Assembly (NCBI RefSeq): GCF_040730185.1
Contig: NZ_CP160402.1
Coordinates: 2,480,001 to 2,544,000 of the forward strand
Reading direction: 5' to 3'
Length of the DNA stretch: 64,000 nucleotides
Origin: Streptomyces sp. Je 1-332
GTDB taxonomy: Bacteria > Actinomycetota > Actinomycetes > Streptomycetales > Streptomycetaceae
The position numbers and the translations under genes were made by a program. The notes beneath the pieces were generated by a model. It had not been told where the DNA came from. It did not search any database and was given only the letters and a program-made list of their open reading frames with translations. Below are positions 34,666 through 41,230 of the stretch, in pieces (the stretch's first letter is position 1; each line of letters starts with the position of its first letter).

Positions 34666-35411
34666 CCAGCACCAGTACGGTCAGCACCAGCACCGCGCCC
34701 CGCGATCTGCGGGACTTCTACGAGGACCCCTCCGTCCCCGTAGCCTCCGGCGACGCCCGCAGCATCCGCCAGGCCCGGATGCTCGCCGACGCCCTCGGCC
34801 CCGCCACCGCCCGCACCGCCGTCGTCCTCGACATCGGCTGCGGCGACGGCACCGCCGCGGCGACCGCGGCCCCGCTGCTCGCCGGGCATCGCGTCGTCGG
34901 CGTCGACTGGTCCCAGGACGCCCTCAAGCGGGCCCACGCGCATCTGCCGTACGTCGTACGCGGTGAACTCACCGACGGCGGGCTTCCGTTCGCCGATGGT
35001 TCCGCCGACGCCGTCCTCTTCAGTGAGGTCATCGAGCATCTCGTCGACCCCGACAGCGCGCTCGACGAGCTGCGGAGAGTGCTCAGGCCGGGCGGGCATC
35101 TGATGCTGTCCACACCCAACCTCGCCGCCTGGTACAACCGCGGCCTCCTGCTCGCGGGCGTACAGCCCGTCTTCTCCGAGGTCAGCCTGCGCGGCATCCA
35201 CGGCCGCCCGGGAAGCGAGGTCGTCGGGCACCTGCGGCTCTACACCGCCCGCGCGCTGCGGGAGTTCGTCGCCGCGTCCGGCTTCGACGTGGTGCGCGTC
35301 GCCGGTGCGCCCTTCCACGGCGTACCGCGTCCGCTGCGCGCCCTGGACCGGCTCGCCTGCGCCGTGCCGAGCGCGTCGTCGATCCTGCTGCTGCACGCTC
35401 GAAGGTCGTAG
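34662..35411 (+). CDS. Class I SAM-dependent methyltransferase
   Basis: 249 residues; GTG 34662 overlaps the previous stop (GTGA). SAM-binding 'VVLDIGCGDGTAAAT' (about 54-68), acidic 'VVGVDWSQDALK', 'DAVLFSEVIEHLVDPDSAL' and 'VLRPGGHLMLSTPN', as in methyltransferase domain 11. The C-terminal 'GRPGSEVVGHLRLYTARALR' resembles glycolipid and sugar methyltransferases. Second methyltransferase of the cluster; its substrate is presumably an intermediate of the same pathway. Confidence 0.9.
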   Translation: MTSTSTVSTSTAPRDLRDFYEDPSVPVASGDARSIRQARMLADALGPATARTAVVLDIGCGDGTAAATAAPLLAGHRVVGVDWSQDALKRAHAHLPYVVRGELTDGGLPFADGSADAVLFSEVIEHLVDPDSALDELRRVLRPGGHLMLSTPNLAAWYNRGLLLAGVQPVFSEVSLRGIHGRPGSEVVGHLRLYTARALREFVAASGFDVVRVAGAPFHGVPRPLRALDRLACAVPSASSILLLHARRS

Positions 35412-35414
35412 ACC

Positions 35415-36332
35415 ATGTGGTGGGGTGTGGCCGCCGCCCTCCTTGCGAACGTCCTCTACAGCACCGGGTTCGTCCTGGAGAAACGTGCCCTCACCGCGAT
35501 GCCCTCCGTCAGCGTGCGCAGCCCGGCACGGCTGCTCAGGCAGGTGATCTCCAGCCCGCTGTGGATCGGCGGATCGCTCGCGCTCGCCGCCGGGTTCGGC
35601 GCGCAGCTCGCCGTCTACCGGACGCTGCCGATCGCCGCCGCGCAGGGCATCTTCGTCTCCGGGCTCGTGCTCCTGCTGCTGCTCTCCTCCGTGCTGCTCG
35701 GGGAGCAGACCTCGGGGCGCGAGCGGTACGCCGTCGGTGCCATCCTCCTCGCGCTGCTCATGGTCGTCCTGTCGCTGAGCGAGGAGGCGGACACCGTGAG
35801 CCGCAGCGCGCCGGTCCCGCTCGTCCTCACGGTCTGCCTGCCCTCGCTCGCCGCGGGGGTCCTGCTGTACGGGTCGGCCGAGCGGCGCGCGAAGCACCGG
35901 CACCGGCTGCCCACGACGGGCGTCGAGTACGGGGTCGCCGTCGGGCTCCTCTACGGGGTCAGCTCGCTCGCCATCAAGGGGGTTTCCAGCTACCTGACCA
36001 CGGACGAACTCGGCTCCGCGCTGCTCGACCTGCTGCGCTCCCCGTACCCGTATCTCCTGCTGTTCACCGGCGCGTTCGGCCTGATCATGTCGCAGGCGGC
36101 GTTGCAACGCTGCCGGGCCTCGCTCATCGTCCCCGTGTGCACGACGGTTACCGCGCTGTTCACCGCGGTACTCGGCACGCTGGCCTTCGGCGAGCCGCTG
36201 CCGGAGGAACCGCTGCGGCTCGCCCTGCGGATCGCGGGCACGGCGCTCGCGGTGTCCGTGCTCCTCGCCATGCCCAAGCATGACGCGCCCCCGCCCCAAC
36301 CGACGCCGCCGACCAAGGAGTTGACGAGCTGA
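35415..36332 (+). CDS. DMT/EamA-type membrane transporter
   Basis: 305 residues with about nine to ten predicted transmembrane helices, beginning 'MWWGVAAALLANVLYSTGFV' as in DMT superfamily proteins. It has 'GFGAQLAVYRTLPIAAAQGI' and 'GLIMSQAALQRCRASLIVPV', the repeated EamA-like hairpins. It starts 3 bp after the methyltransferase stop and overlaps the next gene by 1 bp. In a glycan cluster a DMT protein could flip a lipid-linked sugar, as small EmrE-like proteins do, or move a precursor. Confidence 0.82.
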   Translation: MWWGVAAALLANVLYSTGFVLEKRALTAMPSVSVRSPARLLRQVISSPLWIGGSLALAAGFGAQLAVYRTLPIAAAQGIFVSGLVLLLLLSSVLLGEQTSGRERYAVGAILLALLMVVLSLSEEADTVSRSAPVPLVLTVCLPSLAAGVLLYGSAERRAKHRHRLPTTGVEYGVAVGLLYGVSSLAIKGVSSYLTTDELGSALLDLLRSPYPYLLLFTGAFGLIMSQAALQRCRASLIVPVCTTVTALFTAVLGTLAFGEPLPEEPLRLALRIAGTALAVSVLLAMPKHDAPPPQPTPPTKELTS

Positions 36333-36559
36333 TGAACCCCGAAGATCCCCTCCTGAAGATCCTCGCCTGTCCGCTGGACAAGGGGCCGCTGCATCTTCTG
36401 GAGCCGGCGGAACCCCTCGTACCGGAGGAGGTGCTCTACAACCCGCGGCTGCGCCGCCGCTATCCGATCATCGATGGCATACCGCAGCTCCTGCCCTCGT
36501 CGGGCGAGCAGATACCCGAGGACGAGCACGAGCAGCTCCTGAAGCGGATCTCCCCGTGA
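36332..36559 (+). CDS. Trm112-like small protein lacking most zinc cysteines
   Basis: 75 residues. The UPF0434/Trm112 fold is recognisable from 'LLKILACPLDKGPLHLL' and 'RYPIIDGIPQLLPSSG'. Classical members carry CxxC pairs that bind zinc; here only one Cys (in ACPLD) remains and the second position is Asp. Trm112 proteins are partners that stabilise methyltransferases in yeast and archaea. Lying between methyltransferase genes, this one may activate a cluster methyltransferase. It overlaps the DMT stop by 1 bp and the FkbM start by 4 bp. Confidence 0.8.
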   Translation: MNPEDPLLKILACPLDKGPLHLLEPAEPLVPEEVLYNPRLRRRYPIIDGIPQLLPSSGEQIPEDEHEQLLKRISP

Positions 36560-37410
36560 CGGGCCCCGAAAGGTCCGCCCCCGAGCCCCACGGGACCAAA
36601 CCGCACAAGACCGTGGCGGCCCGCCTCGCCCCGCACCTCCCCGCCCGCCTCATCGGCGCCGTGGCCCGCCTCGTCTACCCCCGCTTCGAGCCGGAGCTCG
36701 CCCGCCTCGCCGACCTCTGCCCGCGCGGCTGCGGCACGGCGGTGGACGTCGGCGGCTGGTACGGCCCCTGGTCGCGCCGTCTGGCCTCGCGTGCGCGCCG
36801 CGTGGTGACGGTGGAGCCCGTGCCGCATCTGGCCAGGTTCCTGGAGACCTCCACGCCCGGCAACGTCCGGGTGATCCAGGCCGCGGCCACCGACCGCCCC
36901 GGCACGGCACGGCTCTGGCTGCCGCAGGGCGACCGCGGGGACCGCGGGGTCTCCTCGCTCATCCGCAGGGACATCCACGCCAAGGCGGTCGAGGTGCCCT
37001 GCCTCACCCTGGACGGGCTCGGCCTGCGTGACGTCGACTTCATCAAGATCGACGTGGACGGCAACGAGCTCCCGGTGCTGCACGGCGCCCGGGATCTGCT
37101 GACCCGGGACCACCCCGCCCTCTTCATCGAGCTGGAGTCCCGCATCCAGCCGATCGAGCCGATCATCGAGCTGCTCACCCGGCAGCACGGCTACCGGGGC
37201 TGGGTGCTCCCCCACGACACCTGGGTGCCGCTCGACGGCTTCGACCTGGAGGCGCACCAGAAGGACACCTCGTACGTCGTCTCGCAGGGGCTGCTCCGCA
37301 GGGTGCTCACGCCGCGCAGGCCCCGGTACGTCAACTCGGTGCTCTTCCTTCCCGGCGGGCGCCGCCCGGGAGCGGCGGCGGTGCGCGACCATGGAGCGCA
37401 TGTCCGCTAG
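36556..37410 (+). CDS. FkbM-family methyltransferase
   Basis: 284 residues from GTG 36556, overlapping the Trm112-like stop (GTGA). SAM motif 'AVDVGGWYGPWSRRLA', acidic 'VVTVEPVPH', and FkbM signature 'VDFIKIDVDGNELPVLHGA'. FkbM enzymes O-methylate sugars or polyketides. Third methyltransferase of the cluster, suggesting a polymethylated sugar or several methylation sites. The last 20 bp overlap the next open frame. Confidence 0.9.
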   Translation: MTGPERSAPEPHGTKPHKTVAARLAPHLPARLIGAVARLVYPRFEPELARLADLCPRGCGTAVDVGGWYGPWSRRLASRARRVVTVEPVPHLARFLETSTPGNVRVIQAAATDRPGTARLWLPQGDRGDRGVSSLIRRDIHAKAVEVPCLTLDGLGLRDVDFIKIDVDGNELPVLHGARDLLTRDHPALFIELESRIQPIEPIIELLTRQHGYRGWVLPHDTWVPLDGFDLEAHQKDTSYVVSQGLLRRVLTPRRPRYVNSVLFLPGGRRPGAAAVRDHGAHVR

Positions 37411-38023
37411 CTCCGCGTTCACCCCGCTCGACTTCCAGCTGGTCCTGTTGCGCCGCATGGCCGACCACAACCCGGACCTGGTGGAGGCGGCCCGCCACGA
37501 GCTCGGCGCCTCCATCGCGGAGATGCGCGAGGCCAACCGCCGCTGGCAGGCGATGACCCGTTCTTCCCCAAGCTCTCGGCTTCGCTCGAGCAGGGGAGAC
37601 CCCAACCGCTCGCGCGGCGCGGTCTCCCGCTACCGCTCGGTCCTCGGCGCCCCCGAGTCCACGGTGACCCGGCAGATCGGTGACCTGGAGTGCGAGGCCC
37701 TGCTGTGGCCGGTGCCGCTCTGGCCCGACCTGCGCTTCGAGGTCCTGCGCGCACCGAACGGCGCGGTGTGGAACGAGTGGCTGATCCGCGCGCCCGGCAC
37801 ACCGGGCCCCGCGCTGCGCACCCTGGACGACCTCGCCCCCTGGTCGTGCACGGTCGACGAGGCCGCCCGCGCGTTCGCCCCGGCCCGCCCGATGGAGGGC
37901 ACGGCGCCCACCCGCTGGCGGCTCGCCTTCACGGCACCGGACGCGGCGGGTCAGCCGCGCCGCTGCGTCGCGGAGTTCACCTGGGGGCTTCTCCAGCGGC
38001 TGTCGTTCCCGGCCCCGGACTGA
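37391..38023 (+). CDS. Hypothetical protein interrupted by an in-frame repeat
   Basis: 210 residues, unrecognised family, no signal or membrane segment. 'FTPLDFQLVLLRRMADHNPD' opens a conserved-looking N-terminus. Residues about 55-75 (TRSSPSSRLRSSRGDPNRSR) are encoded by a hairpin repeat (see 37564-37605) inserted without breaking the frame. The start is uncertain: ATG 37391 or 37400; neither has a good ribosome binding site. It overlaps the FkbM stop by 20 bp and the convergent MFS gene by 73 bp. It is the last gene of the cluster; role unknown. Confidence 0.6.
   Translation: MERMSASSAFTPLDFQLVLLRRMADHNPDLVEAARHELGASIAEMREANRRWQAMTRSSPSSRLRSSRGDPNRSRGAVSRYRSVLGAPESTVTRQIGDLECEALLWPVPLWPDLRFEVLRAPNGAVWNEWLIRAPGTPGPALRTLDDLAPWSCTVDEAARAFAPARPMEGTAPTRWRLAFTAPDAAGQPRRCVAEFTWGLLQRLSFPAPD
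37564..37605. repeat. Short hairpin repeat inside a coding sequence
   Basis: Core CCCCAAGCTCTCGGCTTCG, followed by CTCGAGCAGGGG: outer CCCC/GGGG and GCTC/GAGC pair around TCGGCTTCGCTC. I recognise this as a frequent small dispersed repeat in Streptomyces intergenic DNA. It lies inside the 37391 gene in frame, adding about 14 residues. Confidence 0.75.
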
Positions 38024-39204
38024 CGCTTCCCCAGTGCCAGGGCCCCGACCATCAGGGCCAGCGTCACGAGCAGCGCGCTGACCCACAGGGGCGAGCGGTG
38101 GCCGAGCCCCGCCGAGAGGGCGAGGCCGCCGCCCACGGGACCGATCGCGGCGCCCACGTTCAGCGCGGCCGTGGCGAAGCCGCCGGCGAGGGTGGGGGCG
38201 CCGGTCGCCGCGTACAGCGCCCGGGTGATCAGGGCGGAGCCGACGCCGAAGGACAGCGCGCCCTGGACGAGGACGAGTACGACCGCCGCCACGGGGTTCC
38301 CGGCGGTCAGCGCGAAGAGCACCCACCCGGCGAGCAGCGCCACCGCGCCCGCGAGAAGGAACCGTACGGGCCGCGCGTCCGCGAACCGCCCCGCGACCGT
38401 GACCCCGATGAACGAACCGGCGCCGAAGAGCGCGAGCAGCGCCGGAACCCAACTCTCCGAGAACCCACTGGTGTGGGTGAGCAGCGGCGAGAGATAAGTG
38501 AACGTGCAGAAGGTCGCGCCGTTCACCAGGGCGCCGAGAAGCAGCGTGACCAGGAGACCCGGGTCGCGCAGCGAACGCAGCTCTGCCCGCACGTCGGCCC
38601 CTGCCTCGTCGGCGCCTGCCGTGTCGGCCCCTGCCGCGTCGGCACCCGCCGCGTCGGGCGCACCGGCAGGCACGGACCGCAGGATCGCGATGATGGCCGG
38701 CACCGAGACGAGGGCCACCGCCCAGAACGCGGACCGCCACCCCCAGAACTGCCCGAGCAGCGCGCCGCCCGGGACGCCCGCGACGCAGGCGAGCGTGACG
38801 CCGCCGAGCAGCACCGAGGTGGCCCGCCCCTTGGCGTTCGGTTCGACCATGCCGATGGCGGCGACCAGGGCCACCGCGAGGAACCCAGCGTTGGCGAGCG
38901 CACCGACGACGCGGGTGGCGAGGAGCACGGCGAAGCTGGTGGTCAGCGCGCCGACGACATGGACGAGCAGGAAGGTGACCAGGAAGGCGAGCAGCGCGGT
39001 CCTGCGCGGCCGACGGCGGCCGATGACGGCCATCACGGGCGCACCGATGACCATCCCGACGGCGAAGGCCGAGGTCAGGGTGCCCGCGGTGGAGAGGGAC
39101 ACATCGAGGTCGGCGGCGATGTCGGGGCCGAGACCGGAGAGCATGAACTCGGAGGTTCCTTGCGCGAAGACGGCAAGGCCGAGCATGTAGAGAGCAAAGG
39201 GCAT
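37951..39204 (-). CDS. MFS efflux transporter, Cmx/CmrA chloramphenicol-type
   Basis: 417 residues with 12 predicted transmembrane helices. ATG 39204 is preceded by GGAG at 7 nt. The N-terminal signature 'MPFALYMLGLAVFAQGTSEF' is that of the actinobacterial chloramphenicol exporter group (CmlR/Cmx/CmrA). The MFS loop motif 'GRRRPRRT' is present. A cytoplasmic loop between helices 6 and 7 carries four GAD-type repeats (see 38593-38652). It likely exports amphenicol-like drugs; the true substrate is unproven. The 3' end overlaps the hypothetical gene on the other strand by 73 bp. Confidence 0.88.
   Translation of the reverse strand: MPFALYMLGLAVFAQGTSEFMLSGLGPDIAADLDVSLSTAGTLTSAFAVGMVIGAPVMAVIGRRRPRRTALLAFLVTFLLVHVVGALTTSFAVLLATRVVGALANAGFLAVALVAAIGMVEPNAKGRATSVLLGGVTLACVAGVPGGALLGQFWGWRSAFWAVALVSVPAIIAILRSVPAGAPDAAGADAAGADTAGADEAGADVRAELRSLRDPGLLVTLLLGALVNGATFCTFTYLSPLLTHTSGFSESWVPALLALFGAGSFIGVTVAGRFADARPVRFLLAGAVALLAGWVLFALTAGNPVAAVVLVLVQGALSFGVGSALITRALYAATGAPTLAGGFATAALNVGAAIGPVGGGLALSAGLGHRSPLWVSALLVTLALMVGALALGKRQSGAGNDSRWRSPQVNSATQRRG
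38593..38652. repeat. 15-bp tandem repeats in the MFS central loop
   Basis: Four units of 15 bp beginning GTCGGC (38593, 38608, 38623, 38638), with one to four differences between units. They encode A-G-A-D-x repeats on the minus strand in the large cytoplasmic loop. This is a small in-frame minisatellite that can vary in number without breaking the transporter. Confidence 0.8.
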
Positions 39205-39346
39205 GAGGGAACTCCGCACCCACGTCATGGGTCGACCACGTCAGGGGTCGACAAGGCGGCGGCTCAGCCGTGCGGCTGCCGCGCCAGGAAGAAAAGGGGA
39301 ATGTCGAATCCGCGCTTCGGCGATCGGTCCGGTGACGTGAGAGGGG

Positions 39347-39371
39347 GCCACCGGGCGTGCCGGCCGGTGGC
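39347..39371 (-). promoter_or_regulatory. Inverted repeat upstream of the MFS gene
   Basis: GCCACCGG (39347-39354) with CCGGTGGC (39364-39371), a 9-nt loop, in the 236-bp region before the MFS gene. It could be an operator or leader hairpin of the exporter, or a terminator of the ATP-grasp message that ends at 39441 and reads in the same direction. The rest of 39205-39440 shows only a direct GGGTCGAC repeat (39229-39252). Confidence 0.4.
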
Positions 39372-39440
39372 TAGAGTCTGTCGGACTCGGGACTGGACAT
39401 GGCGGCAGGCTAATCACGCCCGCGCCGCCACGTCCACCCG

Positions 39441-40325
39441 TTATCGGGCCGCGGTAAGGATCTCCTCGGTCGCCGCGGGCAGCGAGTCCGCGTGCAGGAA
39501 GAGGAAGAGGTTCGGCTCGACGAGTTCGAGCTCCATGACGCAGGGCAGCTCGCCGTCGGCTCCGTCGACGAGGTCGACCCGCGCGTACAGCAGCTCGGGC
39601 GAGCCCGGCACGGCGGCCAACGCCCGCTCGGCCACGTCGAGTTCTTCCGCGGTCGGCTGCCACTGGCGGAGGTCGGGGTGAGGCATCTTCTCGTCGTCGT
39701 AGGCCGTGCCCGGCGCGAGGACCGCGCCCTTCTGTATGGCGTGCAGGAAGCGCCCGCCGACGAAGACGAGCGCGCGTTCGCCGGTCTCGTCGACGCGGGC
39801 CATGTAGGGCTGCACCATCGCGGTCAGGCCTTCCGCGTGCATCCGCTCGATGTGCGCAGCGGCGGTGTCGTACTCGCCCTTCTCGTACCGCGCCGCGAAG
39901 CGCGCGCCCGCACCGTGCGCGGGCTTGACGACGAACGAGCCGTCGTCCGGGATCTCGATCGCGTCGCCGGGCGCCAGATAGGCGGTCGGCACGACGGGAA
40001 CGCCCGCCGCCGCCAGCTCCGCCAGGTACCGCTTGTCGGTGTTCCAGCGCACCACGGACGCCGGGTTGGCGAGAACGGTGAGCCGCGCGACCCGCCCCGC
40101 CCAGGCCAGGAACTCGGTGACGCGCTCGCTGTAGTCCCAGGCGGACCGGATGACGACGAGGTCGAACGCCTCCCAGTCGACCCGCGGATCGTCCCAGGAC
40201 ACGGTGGCGACATCGGCGCCCGCCGCGCCGAGCGAGCGCGCCAGCTCGGGGAGGTCACGGTCGAGGCCGGTCTCCAGCTGAGGCCTGCTGGTGACCAGGG
40301 CGATCGTGGGGCGGTCGGGTGACAC
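39441..40325 (-). CDS. ATP-grasp family ligase
   Basis: 294 residues from GTG 40325 (TGGAGG upstream). The N-terminal part 'IALVTSRPQ', 'VDWEAFDLVVIRSAWDY', and 'WNTDKRYLAELAAAGVPVVP' belongs to an ATP-grasp group that includes the D-cycloserine ligase DcsG-type and glutathione-synthetase-like enzymes. The ATP-grasp lysine is in 'SFVVKPAHGAGARF' and the Mg-binding acidic end in 'CVMELELVEPNLFL'. It joins a carboxylate to an amine using ATP. Substrates cannot be told from context; no biosynthetic cluster is attached. Confidence 0.85.
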   Translation of the reverse strand: MSPDRPTIALVTSRPQLETGLDRDLPELARSLGAAGADVATVSWDDPRVDWEAFDLVVIRSAWDYSERVTEFLAWAGRVARLTVLANPASVVRWNTDKRYLAELAAAGVPVVPTAYLAPGDAIEIPDDGSFVVKPAHGAGARFAARYEKGEYDTAAAHIERMHAEGLTAMVQPYMARVDETGERALVFVGGRFLHAIQKGAVLAPGTAYDDEKMPHPDLRQWQPTAEELDVAERALAAVPGSPELLYARVDLVDGADGELPCVMELELVEPNLFLFLHADSLPAATEEILTAAR

Positions 40326-40476
40326 GTGGTCCTCCAGGGTTCGATGATCCGCCCCGCAGGCTAACAACATGTCGACGTGCTCCCGACAAGACCCTTGCGT
40401 CCCGCCGGGGCGGACCAGACACTCGACCGGGTCGCCACAGCCGGGCCCGGAGAGCACCTCGGCGAGGGCGTCGGCC

Positions 40477-40845
40477 TCAGCCCTCTTGCATCAACTCGGC
40501 CCGGAGCGTCGGCAGATGCCCGTGCTCCACGTCCTTGACCGCCGTGACCAGGGTGACCGTTCCGGCGTCCGCGAGTTCGCGCAGGTGGTGGAGGGCGTCC
40601 TGCTGCTCGGGGCCCGCGAGCTCGGCGCGGTAGCGGCGGCCGAACTCCTCGTACTGGTCGCGGTGTTGGTGGAACCAGTTCCGCAGCTCGTTGGAGGGCG
40701 TGACCTCCTTGAGCCATTCGTCGACGGCCGCCCGCTCCTTGGAGACGCCGCGTGGCCAGAGCCGGTCGACCAGGACGCGTACGCCGTCCTCCTCGTCGGG
40801 CGGGTCGTACACGCGGCGCACGGGGAACGTCTCGGCAGCCTCCAT
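40477..40845 (-). CDS. DUF488 family protein
   Basis: 122 residues. The DUF488 signature is 'VRRVYDPPDEEDGVRVLVDR', 'LWPRGVSKERAAVDEWLKE' and 'RYRAEL', as in small uncharacterised proteins common across bacteria. ATG 40845 gives the family length; upstream in-frame ATGs up to 41112 have no support. Monocistronic, no membrane segment. Biochemical role unknown. Confidence 0.9.
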   Translation of the reverse strand: MEAAETFPVRRVYDPPDEEDGVRVLVDRLWPRGVSKERAAVDEWLKEVTPSNELRNWFHQHRDQYEEFGRRYRAELAGPEQQDALHHLRELADAGTVTLVTAVKDVEHGHLPTLRAELMQEG

Positions 40846-40919
40846 GGGGCCATCCTCGCGCCCCTGCGGGCGTGCCGCATCTCGACGACGCGAACCGAAA
40901 ATGCGAACAGGGGAGCAGT

Positions 40920-40933
40920 TGTTCCCTGGAACA
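40920..40933. promoter_or_regulatory. Palindromic operator candidate upstream of small peptide gene
   Basis: TGTTCC-CT-GGAACA, a 6-bp perfect inverted repeat, in the 253-bp region between DUF488 and the 19-residue peptide gene. A further GAACA half-site (40905-40909) is 10 bp to the left, making a GAACA/TGTTC/GGAACA series. This suggests a dimeric regulator acting on either gene. TTGACG at 40972-40977 could be a rightward -35. Confidence 0.45.
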
Positions 40934-41098
40934 GGTGATCGTCGCGCCAGGGATTGCATGTGACGCAAGTGATTGACGATGATTACGGAACGCAAGCAAC
41001 GGGCTGCAGACCGTAGTTGCCGCGTTCCCGGGCCATGTCCCATACGAGGTCCGGGAGTTGGAAGATCCTGAGAATGTCCCACAAGGAGAAGCACCACC

Positions 41099-41158
41099 AT
41101 GAACATCATCACTGACGTCGTCGCCGGTATCGCCCACTTCCTCGGCTGGCTGGTCTGA
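41099..41158 (+). CDS. 19-residue amphipathic peptide
   Basis: ATG 41099 follows AAGGAG at the right distance; the product MNIITDVVAGIAHFLGWLV ends at TGA 41158 and a strong terminator begins 20 bp later. Ile3, Ile4, Val7, Val8, Ile11, Phe14, Leu15 and Leu18 line one helical face, with Asn2, Thr5, Asp6, Gly10, His13 and Gly16 on the other, so it is a clear amphipathic helix. It is too short for routine annotation. It resembles secreted helical peptides of the phenol-soluble-modulin kind or a membrane-active type I toxin only in general character. Confidence 0.65.
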   Translation: MNIITDVVAGIAHFLGWLV

Positions 41159-41177
41159 CGTCACCGAAACACCCGCA

Positions 41178-41216
41178 GCGACGCCGTCTCCCCCGTCCCA
41201 GGGGAGGCGGCGTCGC
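41178..41216. terminator. Terminator between the peptide gene and the S8 protease gene
   Basis: 16-bp stem, 41178-41193 with 41201-41216, one G-U-type mismatch, 7-nt loop. It terminates the 19-residue peptide transcript and also lies at the 3' end of the convergent S8 protease gene. Confidence 0.85.
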
Positions 41217-41230
41217 CGCGTTCCGGAGCC

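Noticed and set aside
39205..39440. Leader-peptide attenuator for the chloramphenicol-type exporter
   Set aside because: No short open frame with ribosome binding site placed before the hairpin was found.
40905..40933. SOS box upstream of the small peptide gene
   Set aside because: The half-sites do not have the GAAC-N4-GTTC spacing of the actinobacterial LexA motif.
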